Part shown: one piece after another, positions 13,321 to 37,273 of the stretch
Layout: each line of letters begins with the position of its first letter
How positions within the stretch are numbered: the first letter of the stretch is position 1
NCBI GenBank assembly: GCA_029706075.1
Contig: JAINUG010000227.1
Location: 189,001-253,000, forward strand
DNA from: Aldrovandia affinis
Lineage: Eukaryota; Chordata; Actinopteri; Notacanthiformes; Halosauridae
Reading direction: 5' to 3'
DNA: 64,000 bases
Notes under the pieces: model-generated
What the model was told of the DNA's origin: nothing
Seen by the model: only the letters and a program-made list of their open reading frames with translations
Databases searched by the model: none
Program-made: the position numbers and the translations under genes

Positions 13321-13639
13321 GCTGACACATCCCCGCAGAGACTGACGGCTTCCGTCTGCCGTCACACCGGCAAATGAAAGGAGAGCGAATATCAGAAGCG
13401 AAGATGCCGTCTGAAAAATATGTCTCATGACCAAATTAGTTAGTTCCGGAGATTTATCGTTTATGTCATAATTATAAGAGAAAGTCACGTCAAATATTAT
13501 GTAGCCTATATGGTGGAAAGTAGATTAATACAGTCATACAGTTACAGGTATGGTACGCATCCCCCTGCAATGATGTCTGTCGCTGTATTACTGCGCTGAT
13601 CTCTTGCTCGAACTATGATTGTCCCTACCATGTATTTAT

Positions 13640-13699
13640 GCACATCTTGTAAGTCGCTCTGGATAAGAGCGTCTGCTAAATGCTTAAAATGTAAAATGT
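13640..13699 (+). mobile_element. SINE tail, target of a second SINE
   Basis: Holds GTAAGTCGCTCTGGATAAG and GCGTCTGCTAAATG. The next element sits immediately after it. Confidence 0.7.
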
Positions 13700-14070
13700 G
13701 GGGCCTCCCGCGTGGTCCAGTGGTTACAACGTCCGACGCTGGCCACGGAGACCGGGGTTCAATTCCCCGTCTCGCCAAGTGTCGGCTTTGGTCGGGAAGA
13801 AAGGGGGCGGCGATTGGCTGTCCGCCCCAGGATAAAACGACGTGACGTTCGCTGCGTAGAGTAGCCCTGTAAGTAGGCTACCGGGGTTCGGGTGTACTTA
13901 TGGCGAGTGACGTCTCGGAAGAGGCGTCACTTCGCCTTCGTCACTACCGGACAGGACTATACAGCGAACTCACATTACTAGGGGATTGACGTAAAAATAG
14001 CGGGTCTAATTGGCTACCAAATTGGGAGAAAATGGGATAAAATCAGAAACAAATTTAAAAAAATAAAAAA
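13700..14070 (+). mobile_element. tRNA-derived SINE (second family), nested in a SINE tail
   Basis: The head has CGTGGTCCAGTGGTTA (A box) and GGGTTCAATTCCCC (B box). The body includes GATTGGCTGTCCGCCCCAG and the 3' end ATTGGCTACCAAATTGGGAG followed by A-rich sequence. It is flanked by a 14-bp duplication AAAATGTAAAATGT (13686-13699 and 14071-14084), which proves insertion into the older SINE tail. The family recurs at 15.9, 18.3, 27.3, 34.1, 42.3 and 62.2 kb. Confidence 0.85.
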
Positions 14071-14350
14071 AAAATGTAAAATGTAAATGTATACAGTCCG
14101 GCGAGTAATAATATAGGCTATAAGTACACCCCCTTTGAAAAAAAAACCACTTCACTTTATATTAAAGGTTTTATATATTTATTTTCTTCCAGACCACTGT
14201 TTGCCGACATAGAACATACATCCTCCATCTCTGTGCAGTCTGGTAGACCTACAGTTTCAAGCATATACTATGACTACTAATTTGGCCACAGACACACGAC
14301 CCAAACTATTGCGCCCATTCCGGACTCAAAGCTGCAACCACAGTGATTGA

Positions 14351-14368
14351 CCACAGGGTGGCGCCAAG
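14351..14368 (+). promoter_or_regulatory. candidate CTCF site, paired with 14441-14463 on minus
   Basis: CCACAGGGTGGCGCCAAG matches the CTCF core. About 90 bp downstream the reverse strand reads CAGACAGATGGCGCTC, a weaker match in the opposite direction. Motif only. Confidence 0.35.
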
Positions 14369-15904
14369 TAGCACACATAATCCATTCTCATCTTTTCCCA
14401 CATAAACTTCGCCAGAATTCTTACCTTACTTACCTTTTAAGTTATTGAGCGCCATCTGTCTGGCTTCTAGCTCTCCCACAATTGTTTTCTACGAAGAAAA
14501 GGAGAGACAAAACGTCACCACAGTGGACTACAGGAAATGGCATACAGATTATAGCATCAGAATTACATACACAGTGCAATATACAACACCACTCCTAAAT
14601 TTTGTCCCTTTCTTTTTTCCTTTCTTCCCTCCTCTTCCTCCTCCTCCTACTCTACCCCCATCTCCCAGCTCCTACTCCAGGGATTCTGATTCTTCTTCTT
14701 CATTTTTCATTTCCGACCACGCCATCTTTATTTCTTCAACTGTTATTTTTTGCAATGCTAACCTTATTTATTTTGTGCATGAAGTGATTATGCTCTTCTA
14801 TGTCATATCTCTGCTTTGTAATTTATTTTTGCAATTACCATTTGAGAATTTTTTGTTGTTGTAGCAGGTGTTGACATGACTTTGAGCAGGTAACAAGTAC
14901 AAACCACTGTAATGTGTGTGCTTCTAACTGCCAAAAACAGGGTGTTTATTTAATGATAGTGTAATTGGTACCCATATTGCAGAACTAGTCTTACTGGTCT
15001 CTCTTTCTCTCATGCCTTGCGTGTAGAGAACCTCATGCTGATGCTTCAGTGATACTCATAATCTAAAGTATGTCTTCACACAGTAGAGCAATGTAGCTAA
15101 TTTATTGGGAAATGAGTGAGTGACAGCCTTTAACTGTAATGCTTGACATTGTCTACATCTGAAGGGTCAAGGTTCATTTAAAGAGGCTTTTAACAATTAA
15201 GTCATGAACCCCATTAAACCACAGTAACCTCTTGTGTCATGTTTAATATCACACAGTACAGGAAATTGCGATGGTGGATTAAGGTGTATACTGTATTTCA
15301 TAAATTACACAACACTCAGAGCCTAGTGGCAACTCTGTAGTACTGCACTGCTTAGAATTTCTGACTAATCACACCAATGCATTCCATGGCAGTGATGTAC
15401 ACTATCCTATTGAATTGAGCTTCCAGGGCAGTACTGACAGCTATTCAACACCCATGCTGATAGCATTCATCAGGGAACTGATCTTAAATCTGGAGATGTA
15501 CATTGTTACTGCATGACATGTTGCATATTAATACAGACTTTATCATCTGTGATTTCTTTTTACAGGATGTCGAAAGTGGAAGGATCACACAGCTGTTTTT
15601 ATTACTGCTGTACCTTCAGCTGATTGTGTGTGACTCTCAGGTGATTAATGCTGTGGCCATTCCAAGCACACGCACGCCCTGAAATGCCCCTCTCACCTGC
15701 AAAAGTAAGGTAACAAGTGTCAAATAAATAAGTGACATATCAACACGTTGTCAATATTTCACATAATTGTTTTTTGATGAACGGCGTCAGCCATATTTTT
15801 AAAACAGGGTCCTATGGACAGTGCACAAATGTTAGTCTGATATTCATATAGAGATGTCCATTTACCATCCTTTATGTCCTATCTTTGGACAATCTTTAAA
15901 AAAA

Positions 15905-16215
15905 TAAATACATTTCAGATTTTTTCCCTGCTTTTATCCCAATTTGGTGCACCAATTGTGCCCTCTATTGATTCAATTGCTCCCCACTCCCACAAGCCCG
16001 CCACCTGCAACTACGGGACCAGCTGCTACTCTGGGGCCAGCAGTGACAAAGGCACCGAACCACCACCTTAGAGATGGAACTCGCCAAGCGGTCAACTTTG
16101 ATTCCTCCTGGGGCGGACAGCCATTCGCCACCACTGAATGCGACTCGCGGCCAGAGCTGGGCTGCTGCAGCTGGGGATCAAACCCAGGCTGCAGTGGGCA
16201 ACCTGTAAGACAATC
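15905..16215 (-). mobile_element. tRNA-derived SINE (second family), minus
   Basis: Read on the minus strand it carries the GGTTTGATCCCCAG B box and ends in the AATTGG...GGGATAAAA tail seen in the 13.7 and 18.3 kb copies. The apparent frames across it are not genes. Confidence 0.65.
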
Positions 16216-16550
16216 TGTGATATTATAAAAAAGTCAGGTGTTATAAAGTCAGTTAGGTGTTACTATATCGGGGAATATAGCACGGCTTTGAACGCCTCTC
16301 ATCCAATCACAATACTCGGTCGGATCTATCCGTTTTATAAACCAATTTACCAATCATCTAGATCAGTGGTTCTCAAACTCGGTCCTGGGGATACAATGGG
16401 GGAGAACGGTGACGTGCTGATCTGGGGACAGCACTGCTACAATTTCACCATATTTATTTGATGAGTTTTTAAAATGGAATTCTTTTCTTTTTAAATTATT
16501 TATTTTAAAGCAAAAATGCAAAGGCTGCCATTAATTGTGTGTTGACTTCA

Positions 16551-16625
16551 AGAATATCTACAGATCATGAGACCAGTGTTTCTTTTGGAGGGGGTTTTTC
16601 CCGGCATGTTCAAAAGCTTTTTAAG
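16551..16625. repeat. direct repeat, partner 17501-17578
   Basis: Both copies begin AGAATATCTACAGATCATGA and run about 75 bp with moderate divergence. Confidence 0.65.
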
Positions 16626-17909
16626 TTGACCAAAGGTTACCCAAGCAAACACAAACACTAGGCACGCCTGCAGAAATACTGTATCAGTCAAATGACAATG
16701 GAGCTTTAAGGCTGTGTAAAACGGGCCCTTTGTGCCTATTGAGACCTGCATGATAATGATAGCGTGACTTTGTATTACTGTAGTGCTTCCATTATCTCTC
16801 ACAAATGGGCCTATTTTTTCAGAGGTGTAATCTATTAGCAACCAGTTAGAGTCAACAGTGTAATCAGAGATATAATGGAAGATCTGGCACTGTGCCTTGA
16901 CTTGACATGGGTACTGCAGAAGAGACACAAGCCGTTAGCCAATCACAATACAGTGCAGGTGAAGGCTAAGGCATCCTATTGTTTTATTTAAGAAGTATCA
17001 AGGCTTCATAAGGAAAATCATATTCAGCTGGTAGATCTTGAAAATGATTACCCTGGTTTTGATTAGTGTGTCCTGAACTTTGAACTCTTTTCCGAACAGT
17101 TTGGGAAGTTCATTTTAACAGCTGAACCCGCCACACTGTGTTTGTGCCAGAATGTGAGGCAATAGCAGAAGTCTCCCCTCCTTTCAGCAATATCAGTGTT
17201 ACAAATTGTACATTTTACAACCATCAAAAAAACTAACGGGAAAGTGTTGAACTTTGGACAGGAGGCTAAACACCTCCACCACTTACAATCTGTATGGTTT
17301 GATTTTTATCATTTTTATTTTATTTTATCCAAATGTGTAATTCCCAATTGCATTCGCCTATCTAATAAATGTAACATTCTCCATCAATTTGGGAAAGAAG
17401 GTATGTACAGGTAGTGACCAAATAGTGCCCTTTGTTGAGGATGCCTTTCCCTCAGAGTTCCATGCCGCGACATCACCGTAGACACTGTTCCTTGTGAAAT
17501 AGAATATCTACAGATCATGAGGCCAGTGGCTTTCTTTGGGGGGGGGGTTCCCAGTGCACGCTCAAAATCTTTTTTAGGATACGGGGGGACAAATGTCAAT
17601 GTATATACCTTTAACCAAGGGTCAAATTATTTTATCCCACCCAAGAATGAAATCTGTGGTCCCAGGACCTTCAGAACCCAGTACATTAGTAACATTAGAA
17701 TACATGGTTCTCAGGAGGGACCCATGCTGATCCGCCAGGCTGACGGGATCCCGTTACTGCACAGTCCCTCACTACGGGCCTTCAGCAGGGCATGGAAATG
17801 CCCCACCCCAACAGTGCAGCCCTGCCAACATCAGGACAGGAGTGTTTGCCACCTGCAGGGTGTGGCCACTGGTCCTGTGCCCATCTGTGTGGCAGAGGCT
17901 TGCCAGGAC

Positions 17910-17996
17910 TGCTCTGATTGGCTCCTGAGCGGGAGCCCAAAGAGAACTTAAGGCCCGCGGCCACTACGGCTCCACCAGGTCAGCCGTCTAGCTCAG
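17910..17996 (+). promoter_or_regulatory. promoter and noncoding exon 1 of the plus FCGBP-like gene
   Basis: An inverted CCAAT box (GATTGG, 17916-17921) lies about 30 bp before a TATA-like GAACTTAAGG (17944-17953). A 5' UTR exon then ends at 17996 before GTAAGA. The whole block is conserved upstream of the minus gene (46003-46100), where the TATA-like element is GAATTTAAGG. That conservation between paralogues is the main support. The transcription start near 17975 is an inference. Confidence 0.6.
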
Positions 17997-18339
17997 GTAA
18001 GAGACCCGTGACTCCATTGCACCTCTTCTGAGAGTGCTGGACTCTCTAGTTCCTGTGAAGATGCAGATTTTTTTTTTACAATCCAGAATTTTTTATCTAC
18101 ACTATTATTCATTTTTTTGTTTGCCTTTCACCCTGGATTTTTATTGTTTTAAATTTTGGTGATCAGTGTACTCTGCAAGCTATGTTTGTGAATGGGGGGG
18201 GGGGGACTCTTAAATTAGATTTTGTGTGTGGAGTTAAAGTTAAGGACAAATTATGTTTAGTAATAATCCAGGCATAAAATGTTTTACTTGAGAATGACAA
18301 TTTTGACAACCCAGTTAAAAGTGTATGAGGGGAGGAGCC

Positions 18340-18645
18340 CCCAGGTGGTGTAACGGTAAAGGCGCTCGTCCGGAGTGCAAGTTAGCCACTGCAGCCGGGG
18401 TTCGATCCCGCAGGAGCTGGCCACACGCAAAGTGGCTCTGTGTGTGTCGGAGTCACAGTCAACAGCTTGGCAAGTTCTGTCTTGGAGGAAGCGGTTCAAT
18501 GCCTTTGCTGCTGCCGGTCCCAGGGTACTCGTTGCGGTGGCAAGGTCATAGTGTGAGGGAAGGGATAGGTGAATTAAAAATAGGGTACAATTGGCTACCA
18601 ATCTGGGAGAAAAATGAGAAAAAATCTGAAACAAATAATAATAAT
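18340..18645 (+). mobile_element. tRNA-derived SINE in intron 1
   Basis: The head has GTGGTGTAACGGTAAAGG and GGGGTTCGATCCCG, and the tail GGGTACAATTGGCTACCA ends in an (AAT)n run. The corresponding intron of the minus gene lacks it, so it was inserted after the duplication. Confidence 0.75.
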
Positions 18646-18894
18646 AATAATAATTATGATATAAGATTATTATATAAGAAGAATATATCGAAAGAAGGAA
18701 TATTTCGGGGCAGCAAAATTCTCAAATCATCTCAAGGTTTTAATCCAATTATGATACGGTTTTCCAGACTAACCACATCTCTAACCATGTTCTTCTGACG
18801 TGTTGGGTTCCTTGAACATGCCTGTTAAGAGCGTGATGTAATGTGAACTGTTTGGGGCAGTGAACTGACAGCTCTTTGCTCTTTGATTTCAGCC

Positions 18895-32027
<13,133 letters not shown>

Positions 32028-32244
32028 AAGCCGAGCACTTGGGACGATCTACGATTCACAAAAAACGTAATTCATGAGACTGTTTAATTTTTCACAGTTT
32101 TTTTGGGGGGTCAACAACTTTCATGTGTTTTTTTTCTCCTTTTGAATGTATTTTGAATGTAATGTTTACTGTAAAGACAACCTCTACCCCTGTTCTTTTG
32201 AGAGTTTTTTCTTCTTCTTCAGAGATCAATACGGCAAAATGAAA

Positions 32245-32318
32245 AATAAATCATTTGCAAAGATTGTTAATGTGTTTCGGTAAGGTTTTTGTTTGCCATT
32301 ATGCCAAATGTTAATAAA
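32245..32318 (+). terminator. polyadenylation signals of the plus FCGBP-like gene
   Basis: AATAAA occurs at 32245-32250 and again at 32313-32318, 220-290 bp after the stop codon at 32025-32027. Confidence 0.55.
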
Positions 32319-33478
32319 TAAAATGTACAAATACACATATAAAGTATATTAGTAATAGTATGGAAAAATAAAAAACTTACACCAAAGAACAACTCTTCTC
32401 TTGCCCATCATTGCCATGGGAATCCCATTGCCCACTGTGAGTCTTATCTAAAATGATGCCGGCATCTCCAGCACTGCATCGAAAAGAAGTCCGCTCCTGC
32501 TGTCAACAACATTTCCAGTAGAAACCTGGTTTTCCTAGAGGGTATTCTCCCATCCTTGCAGTGAGCGAGCCCTACCTCACGCACTCCACCTGCCGCTGGA
32601 ATTTATTTAGTGCTGTCATTCGTTAATCACCTTTTGGGAGTGTGATTTTGATCATTTGACAGTGCTTAGTGGAAACAGTGAGAGACCCAAATACTTAACA
32701 AATACACACATCGGTTTGCTGGCCACCTTCTTTTGGTGAAATTATTTTGATTTATTTTTATTTAACAGAACAACATCGCCCTGCCCCCCCCATATCCCAA
32801 CATTAACAATAGTTACCCACAATACCCTGCAGCATATATAACATACCTCATTATATATATATATATATACACATAGCATAATGTACCTCATATAAGTAAA
32901 GAACTTTGTTTACTAAATATTGTAATAAATTATAAATTCAGAATTTCAGTAAGTGATCCACATGGTAATCCATACACAAGTACAAAATATACATTTGATG
33001 CAAAGATATCTGTATAATTATTTTCCGAAGATGCTGAACTTGCTGAATAAAGAACATATGGAATGCATTGTGCTTGACCAAGTCATTATCGCATTATAAG
33101 AAAGACTTACAGCACAGTCTTTGTGGTGGCAGTGTTAAATAGAGGAACAAGGAAACTGAACCAATAATCTAAAGGCCAGAGGTTTGATTCCATCTGCCAA
33201 AGTACCCAGCCTGGATCAGGTAGGCTACTTAACCTGAATTGCTTCAATATATACAGTAGCTGATTAAACTGATCATGTGTCAGCTAAAATGTGGAAATAT
33301 ATATATACAGTATACTAATCAATCTAATGCCACAAGTTTTAAAAAAACACATGAGGGTAAAAATAACTTGTTTATACTTTCCTAAGTCTTAGACATATCA
33401 AGTAGGAATAGAGAAGTTCAGTGTAGGTGAAAGGAGTCGTGTATTAAAGGGTCATATTAAGGAAAATGGTTTTGTTGT

Positions 33479-33494
33479 CCAGTAGAGGGCAGTG
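33479..33494 (+). promoter_or_regulatory. candidate CTCF site between the convergent genes
   Basis: CCAGTAGAGGGCAGTG matches the CTCF core. Motif only. Confidence 0.4.
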
Positions 33495-34119
33495 TGACCT
33501 TACCTGTGCAGTTGCTGCTAGGCTGAAGTTACCTGTTTTTTTGGGCAGGGAGGAAAATGTTAATCGGTTGCCAGAACGTGTTCAGATGAGTACATGTTAT
33601 TGTTACGGAAATAAATAATCGTTTACCCTTCACAAACTGTAGTGTGATGTATTGGTGGAGTTACCACAAGTAGGCTATTTCAAAATTCCTAATAACTAAA
33701 TAAAATTGAACCAGAGGCTTTTTAGCGAGCGTCTTTGAACAGAACCAGAGGCTGGATAATTCTGAGATTGTTTGGCAAATTTACTGAACACTTTGAGTAG
33801 TTTTTTCTTAATTTGACCTTTCAGTGTTTAAGCTTACGGAGTTCGTAAACTACCTGATGTTGCCAGAAAACCCCGGTCAATTTGTGGTGAAATCGCAGTG
33901 CAGTGTTTGATAATTGAACATTGCTGAACAACCTTTGCAAAATAACATTTTCTAGAACGCCCATTTATGGGGTGGAACACCTGACAGCACATTGATGAGA
34001 GAATTGCGGTCGGTGTCTAGCTTTTTTAGTTACTGGTAAGTCATTGCCAAAGAAAGGCGTCAGTGATATAAAAGTAACTAGCTGGCTAATGAGTTAAAAT
34101 AATTAACATTTCACTTCTT

Positions 34120-34340
34120 TAAAAAAAAAATGGTTTCAGATTTTTTCCAATTTGGTAGCCAATTACACCCTCTATTTTTTTCGATGTATTCTCCCCACAG
34201 GAATCCGCCGAGTCCCGAATTCCCAGAGGGCAGATAACTCTGAAGACACCCTTACGTGCTTCACAGCAGACCCAAGCCGGCTCACCCTCCTGGGGGCAGA
34301 CAGCCAAATGCCGGCCCCGATTGGGGCAGATGACCAAAGC
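34120..34340 (-). mobile_element. tRNA-derived SINE fragment (second family)
   Basis: On the minus strand the 3' end TAATTGGCTACCAAATTGG and the GGCTGTCTGCCCCCAGGAGG body segment are visible. The tRNA head is missing. Confidence 0.6.
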
Positions 34341-34349
34341 GCGTCTGGT

Positions 34350-34582
34350 ACATTTACATTTAACATTTTAGGCATTTAGCAGAAGCTCTTATCCAGAGCG
34401 ACTTACACAGTTTACATTTCTTAACATACAATCCATTTATACAGCTGGATATTTCACTGAAGCGATTCAGGTTAAGTACCTTTGCTCAAGGGTACAACGG
34501 CAGATGTGTCCCACCTGGGAATTGAACCTGCAACCTCGGAGTTACAAGTCCAGTTCCCTAGCCATTATACTACACGCCGCCC
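34350..34582 (-). mobile_element. tRNA-derived SINE (7.7-kb family), full length
   Basis: On the minus strand it runs from GTAGTATAATGGCTAGGG through GGTTCAATTCCCAGG to the tail GTAAGTCGCTCTGGATAAG and GCTTCTGCTAAATGCC. It directly abuts the preceding SINE fragment. Confidence 0.75.
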
Positions 34583-35302
34583 TTGGTATAGACAGGTTTC
34601 GAACCACGTCCCTGACAGGCAGCGCACACCGCTGATTTTATCAAATGTAGGCTATCTAGCAATATTTCACAAAATAAACTACTTACAATAAAGCATTTTT
34701 GATATATATATTGTATAGCCTAACGTTACCTCAGCCGACAATAGCGTGGCCTCTTGAATCCGCTAAGCAGGCCTAACGTTAAATTTTTTGTGAAATCTTG
34801 TTTTTTTGGCATGACAGTATTTATGCCTCCCTGGGACATTGGTTCCATTGGAACGGGTGTTCTCAGCGGCTGGTCTGACTGTAAACTGGCTGCGCACACG
34901 ACTCACCCCTGAACATGTGGATATGCTTATATTTCTAAATAAAAACCAGTAAGGGGAGGAGTCGGGACTTGAAAGTTAGTTAGGTAGGGTTTTTTGTTTT
35001 TTTTCAAGTTGCCAAGCCTCCACTGTCGGACAGCTCTTTTCATTTCAAAAGGAATATTGTTTTCATTGTTAGGCCTACTGAATGGTGTTCCCTTTCCTTC
35101 ATAATTCTTATTTTTTTATGCTGTTAAAATAGGCCTGTGTCTCAAAAGTTTGAATATAGGTTTGATTGAGGGGGAAAAAAAAAGCATTTCTGTCATAGCT
35201 ACATTTTGCTGTATTTTTTTTGAAGAGTAATTGATTAATTGCTAACATAGGCAACGATCAATCAAGGACATTTCTTAAAATTAGCATCCAGTTAGTATGT
35301 AT

Positions 35303-35491
35303 AGATCATTCCACCACCACCAGGGCAGAGTAGAGGCGAGACAGCGAGGAGTGGCTGTCGGGCGCTCGAAGGGACAGGACAGCCAGCTGGCCAGAGGAGG
35401 CAGAGCGGAGGGGTCTAGCTAGGGTGTAAGGTGTGATGAGTGTCTGGAGGTAAGAGGGAGCGGTTCCCCTTGCAGTCTGGTATGCCAGCAC
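35303..35491 (-). mobile_element. LINE reverse-transcriptase C-terminal remnant
   Basis: The minus strand encodes GTAPSYLQTLITPYTLARPLR and a following SSGQLAVLSLR stretch. This pattern is typical of the C-terminal part of fish non-LTR retrotransposon ORF2 proteins. There is no upstream reverse transcriptase core, so it is a 5'-truncated copy. Confidence 0.6.
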
Positions 35492-37066
35492 TAGTTATTT
35501 CAATTTGATTCATGTTGCTATTGTGAGCCAGTGAAGTGTGGTGAGTAGTGGAATGACATGCGTGAACGTGGGTTGGTTGAAAACTAGGTGTGCAGCAGCA
35601 TTCTTGAGTAGTTAATGAATACCAGAAATGGATCCTGTTATGCCTGAAAAGGCAGGAATTGCCTTCCCATCCATTCTTACACTGTGTTATGTGGTTAGAG
35701 CAGCAACTGAAATGGTTACAGGTCCTGGTGTAAATCTATCAACCAGCCTCAACTGGACCACAGAGATATTTTATAGGCTGTACTTATGACTCATTTCCCT
35801 CAAGTCCTGCTTCCTTTTCATCAAATCAAGCCACAGGAATAAAATAAAATATACTTTATTGATATCCAGTTGGAAACTTCATCTTACCACCAGCACTTGA
35901 CAAAAGCCTGAAGATTCCGCAGGTAACTGAGTCGCCAGGGCCGTGCCTCTGTCCCAATGGAGACAACTTTTGAGGTTTTAACAATTTTCCCCAAATCTGG
36001 GGTTCAGAAATATAAATGTTAACTGTTGTGTTATAGTGTATATCGTATATTTCAACATGATTTTCCTGTCAGTGGTGTGCTATTTTATGTGATTACTTCT
36101 TGGCATGTGAATATTTAGTGTACAGTGTATGGGATTGGTGAATGACTGAGTTACCTGTTTGGGAGGCACAGGTGAGAGGAGACAAGGTGTAGGCAAAAAC
36201 CAGTGGTGATCTACTGTTTGGATGATCTTTTTTTTAAATGCGATTGCTTTCTAATCACAATGAAAATGTTCCATGCTCTGTTCAATTGACAAGTTGGATA
36301 CACCAGGTATGAACAGTGAGCTGTGAACAGGCAGAGTTCCAGAGGTCTTCAGCATTGCCAGACCTTGTAGCCTAATTATATCAGCTGAATCGTCTTCAGT
36401 GGAGCACAATCTCAGATAAGACTTTGTTAGAATGACTTAATTTAGCCTTATAGGAGGAGTCAAGCACTGTCAAAGGATTCTGCTTGGAAATACAAACGTA
36501 AAATAAATCCTGACAGTTAATGTAATCTAAAAGTCCCCATTTAATTCATATTTAAAATTAAAATTCTACAAACAGGTTTAGTACTATTTGGGCTGGCGAA
36601 ACACTGAGCTTATTTGTCAGCTGTTTGGTCTGGAAGTGACTGTGTCAACCTGACAGGCAAGATAATTTATTATACTTGGGAAGCCCTGTTGTTATAGTAA
36701 ATATGTTAGCTGGAGTCATCCAGAATAAATAGTCATGCTAGAATAAAGCTTGAAAGTATGCAAATACTGTATGTTTTAAAACTTCTTCCTGCCAAGGGAC
36801 ACATTTGGAAATGTTATTATCATTGCTTGCTTTATTCTAGCTCACCGTCATATAGTAGTTGGAGGTGTTTGTGCCTAGACAGACAATTTATAATCAAATA
36901 CCTTTAAGCTGCTGCAACATCTGACCTGACTGAACTGTGATTTAATACTGAGAACTCTCCCAAAATAAAACGACTGCCATTTTGAATCGGTTTTCAGTAG
37001 TACAATATATGTATGTATGCATCACTGAGAAAGACACCAAGTACCAAATTGTCTCCTTACAAATAT

Positions 37067-37072
37067 TTTATT
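37067..37072 (-). terminator. polyadenylation signal of the minus FCGBP-like gene
   Basis: AATAAA on the minus strand, about 200 bp after the predicted stop at 37276-37274. Confidence 0.45.
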
Positions 37073-37273
37073 TTTATGGTGTGTTACACAGTCACAGAAG
37101 AGAAAAATGAACAGATCAGAATCAGAATCAGCATTTCTTTTTCACTGTGAACATTAATTTATATCACACAATTATTGGAGATTAATGGCTTAAATCTAGC
37201 TACTGAAATATATTCATGTCTGCCTGTATTTCCATGGTACATTGATTCATGATGGAATGTTGGTCCAGGGTTT

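Larger units (their letters stand above)
13321..17909. other. intergenic region between hAT MITE and the FCGBP-like promoter
   Basis: Apart from SINEs, a pyrimidine tract near 14600-14720, a one-sided MITE-like end near 16370 (GGTTCTCAAACTCGGTCCTG) and a short direct repeat (16551-16625 and 17501-17578), I see no exon with protein similarity. Confidence 0.6.
32330..37060. other. spacer between the two convergent FCGBP-like genes
   Basis: No gene found. The spacer holds an AT microsatellite (32856-32870), two adjacent minus-strand SINEs, a LINE remnant and a CTCF-like motif, listed separately. The rest is AT-rich sequence without recognisable similarity. Confidence 0.6.

Noticed and set aside
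13700..13780. tRNA-like A and B boxes, possible tRNA genes (also at 18340, 27347, 51875)
   Set aside because: The boxes sit at SINE heads followed by family-specific bodies and tails; no full cloverleaf ending in a proper acceptor stem was seen.
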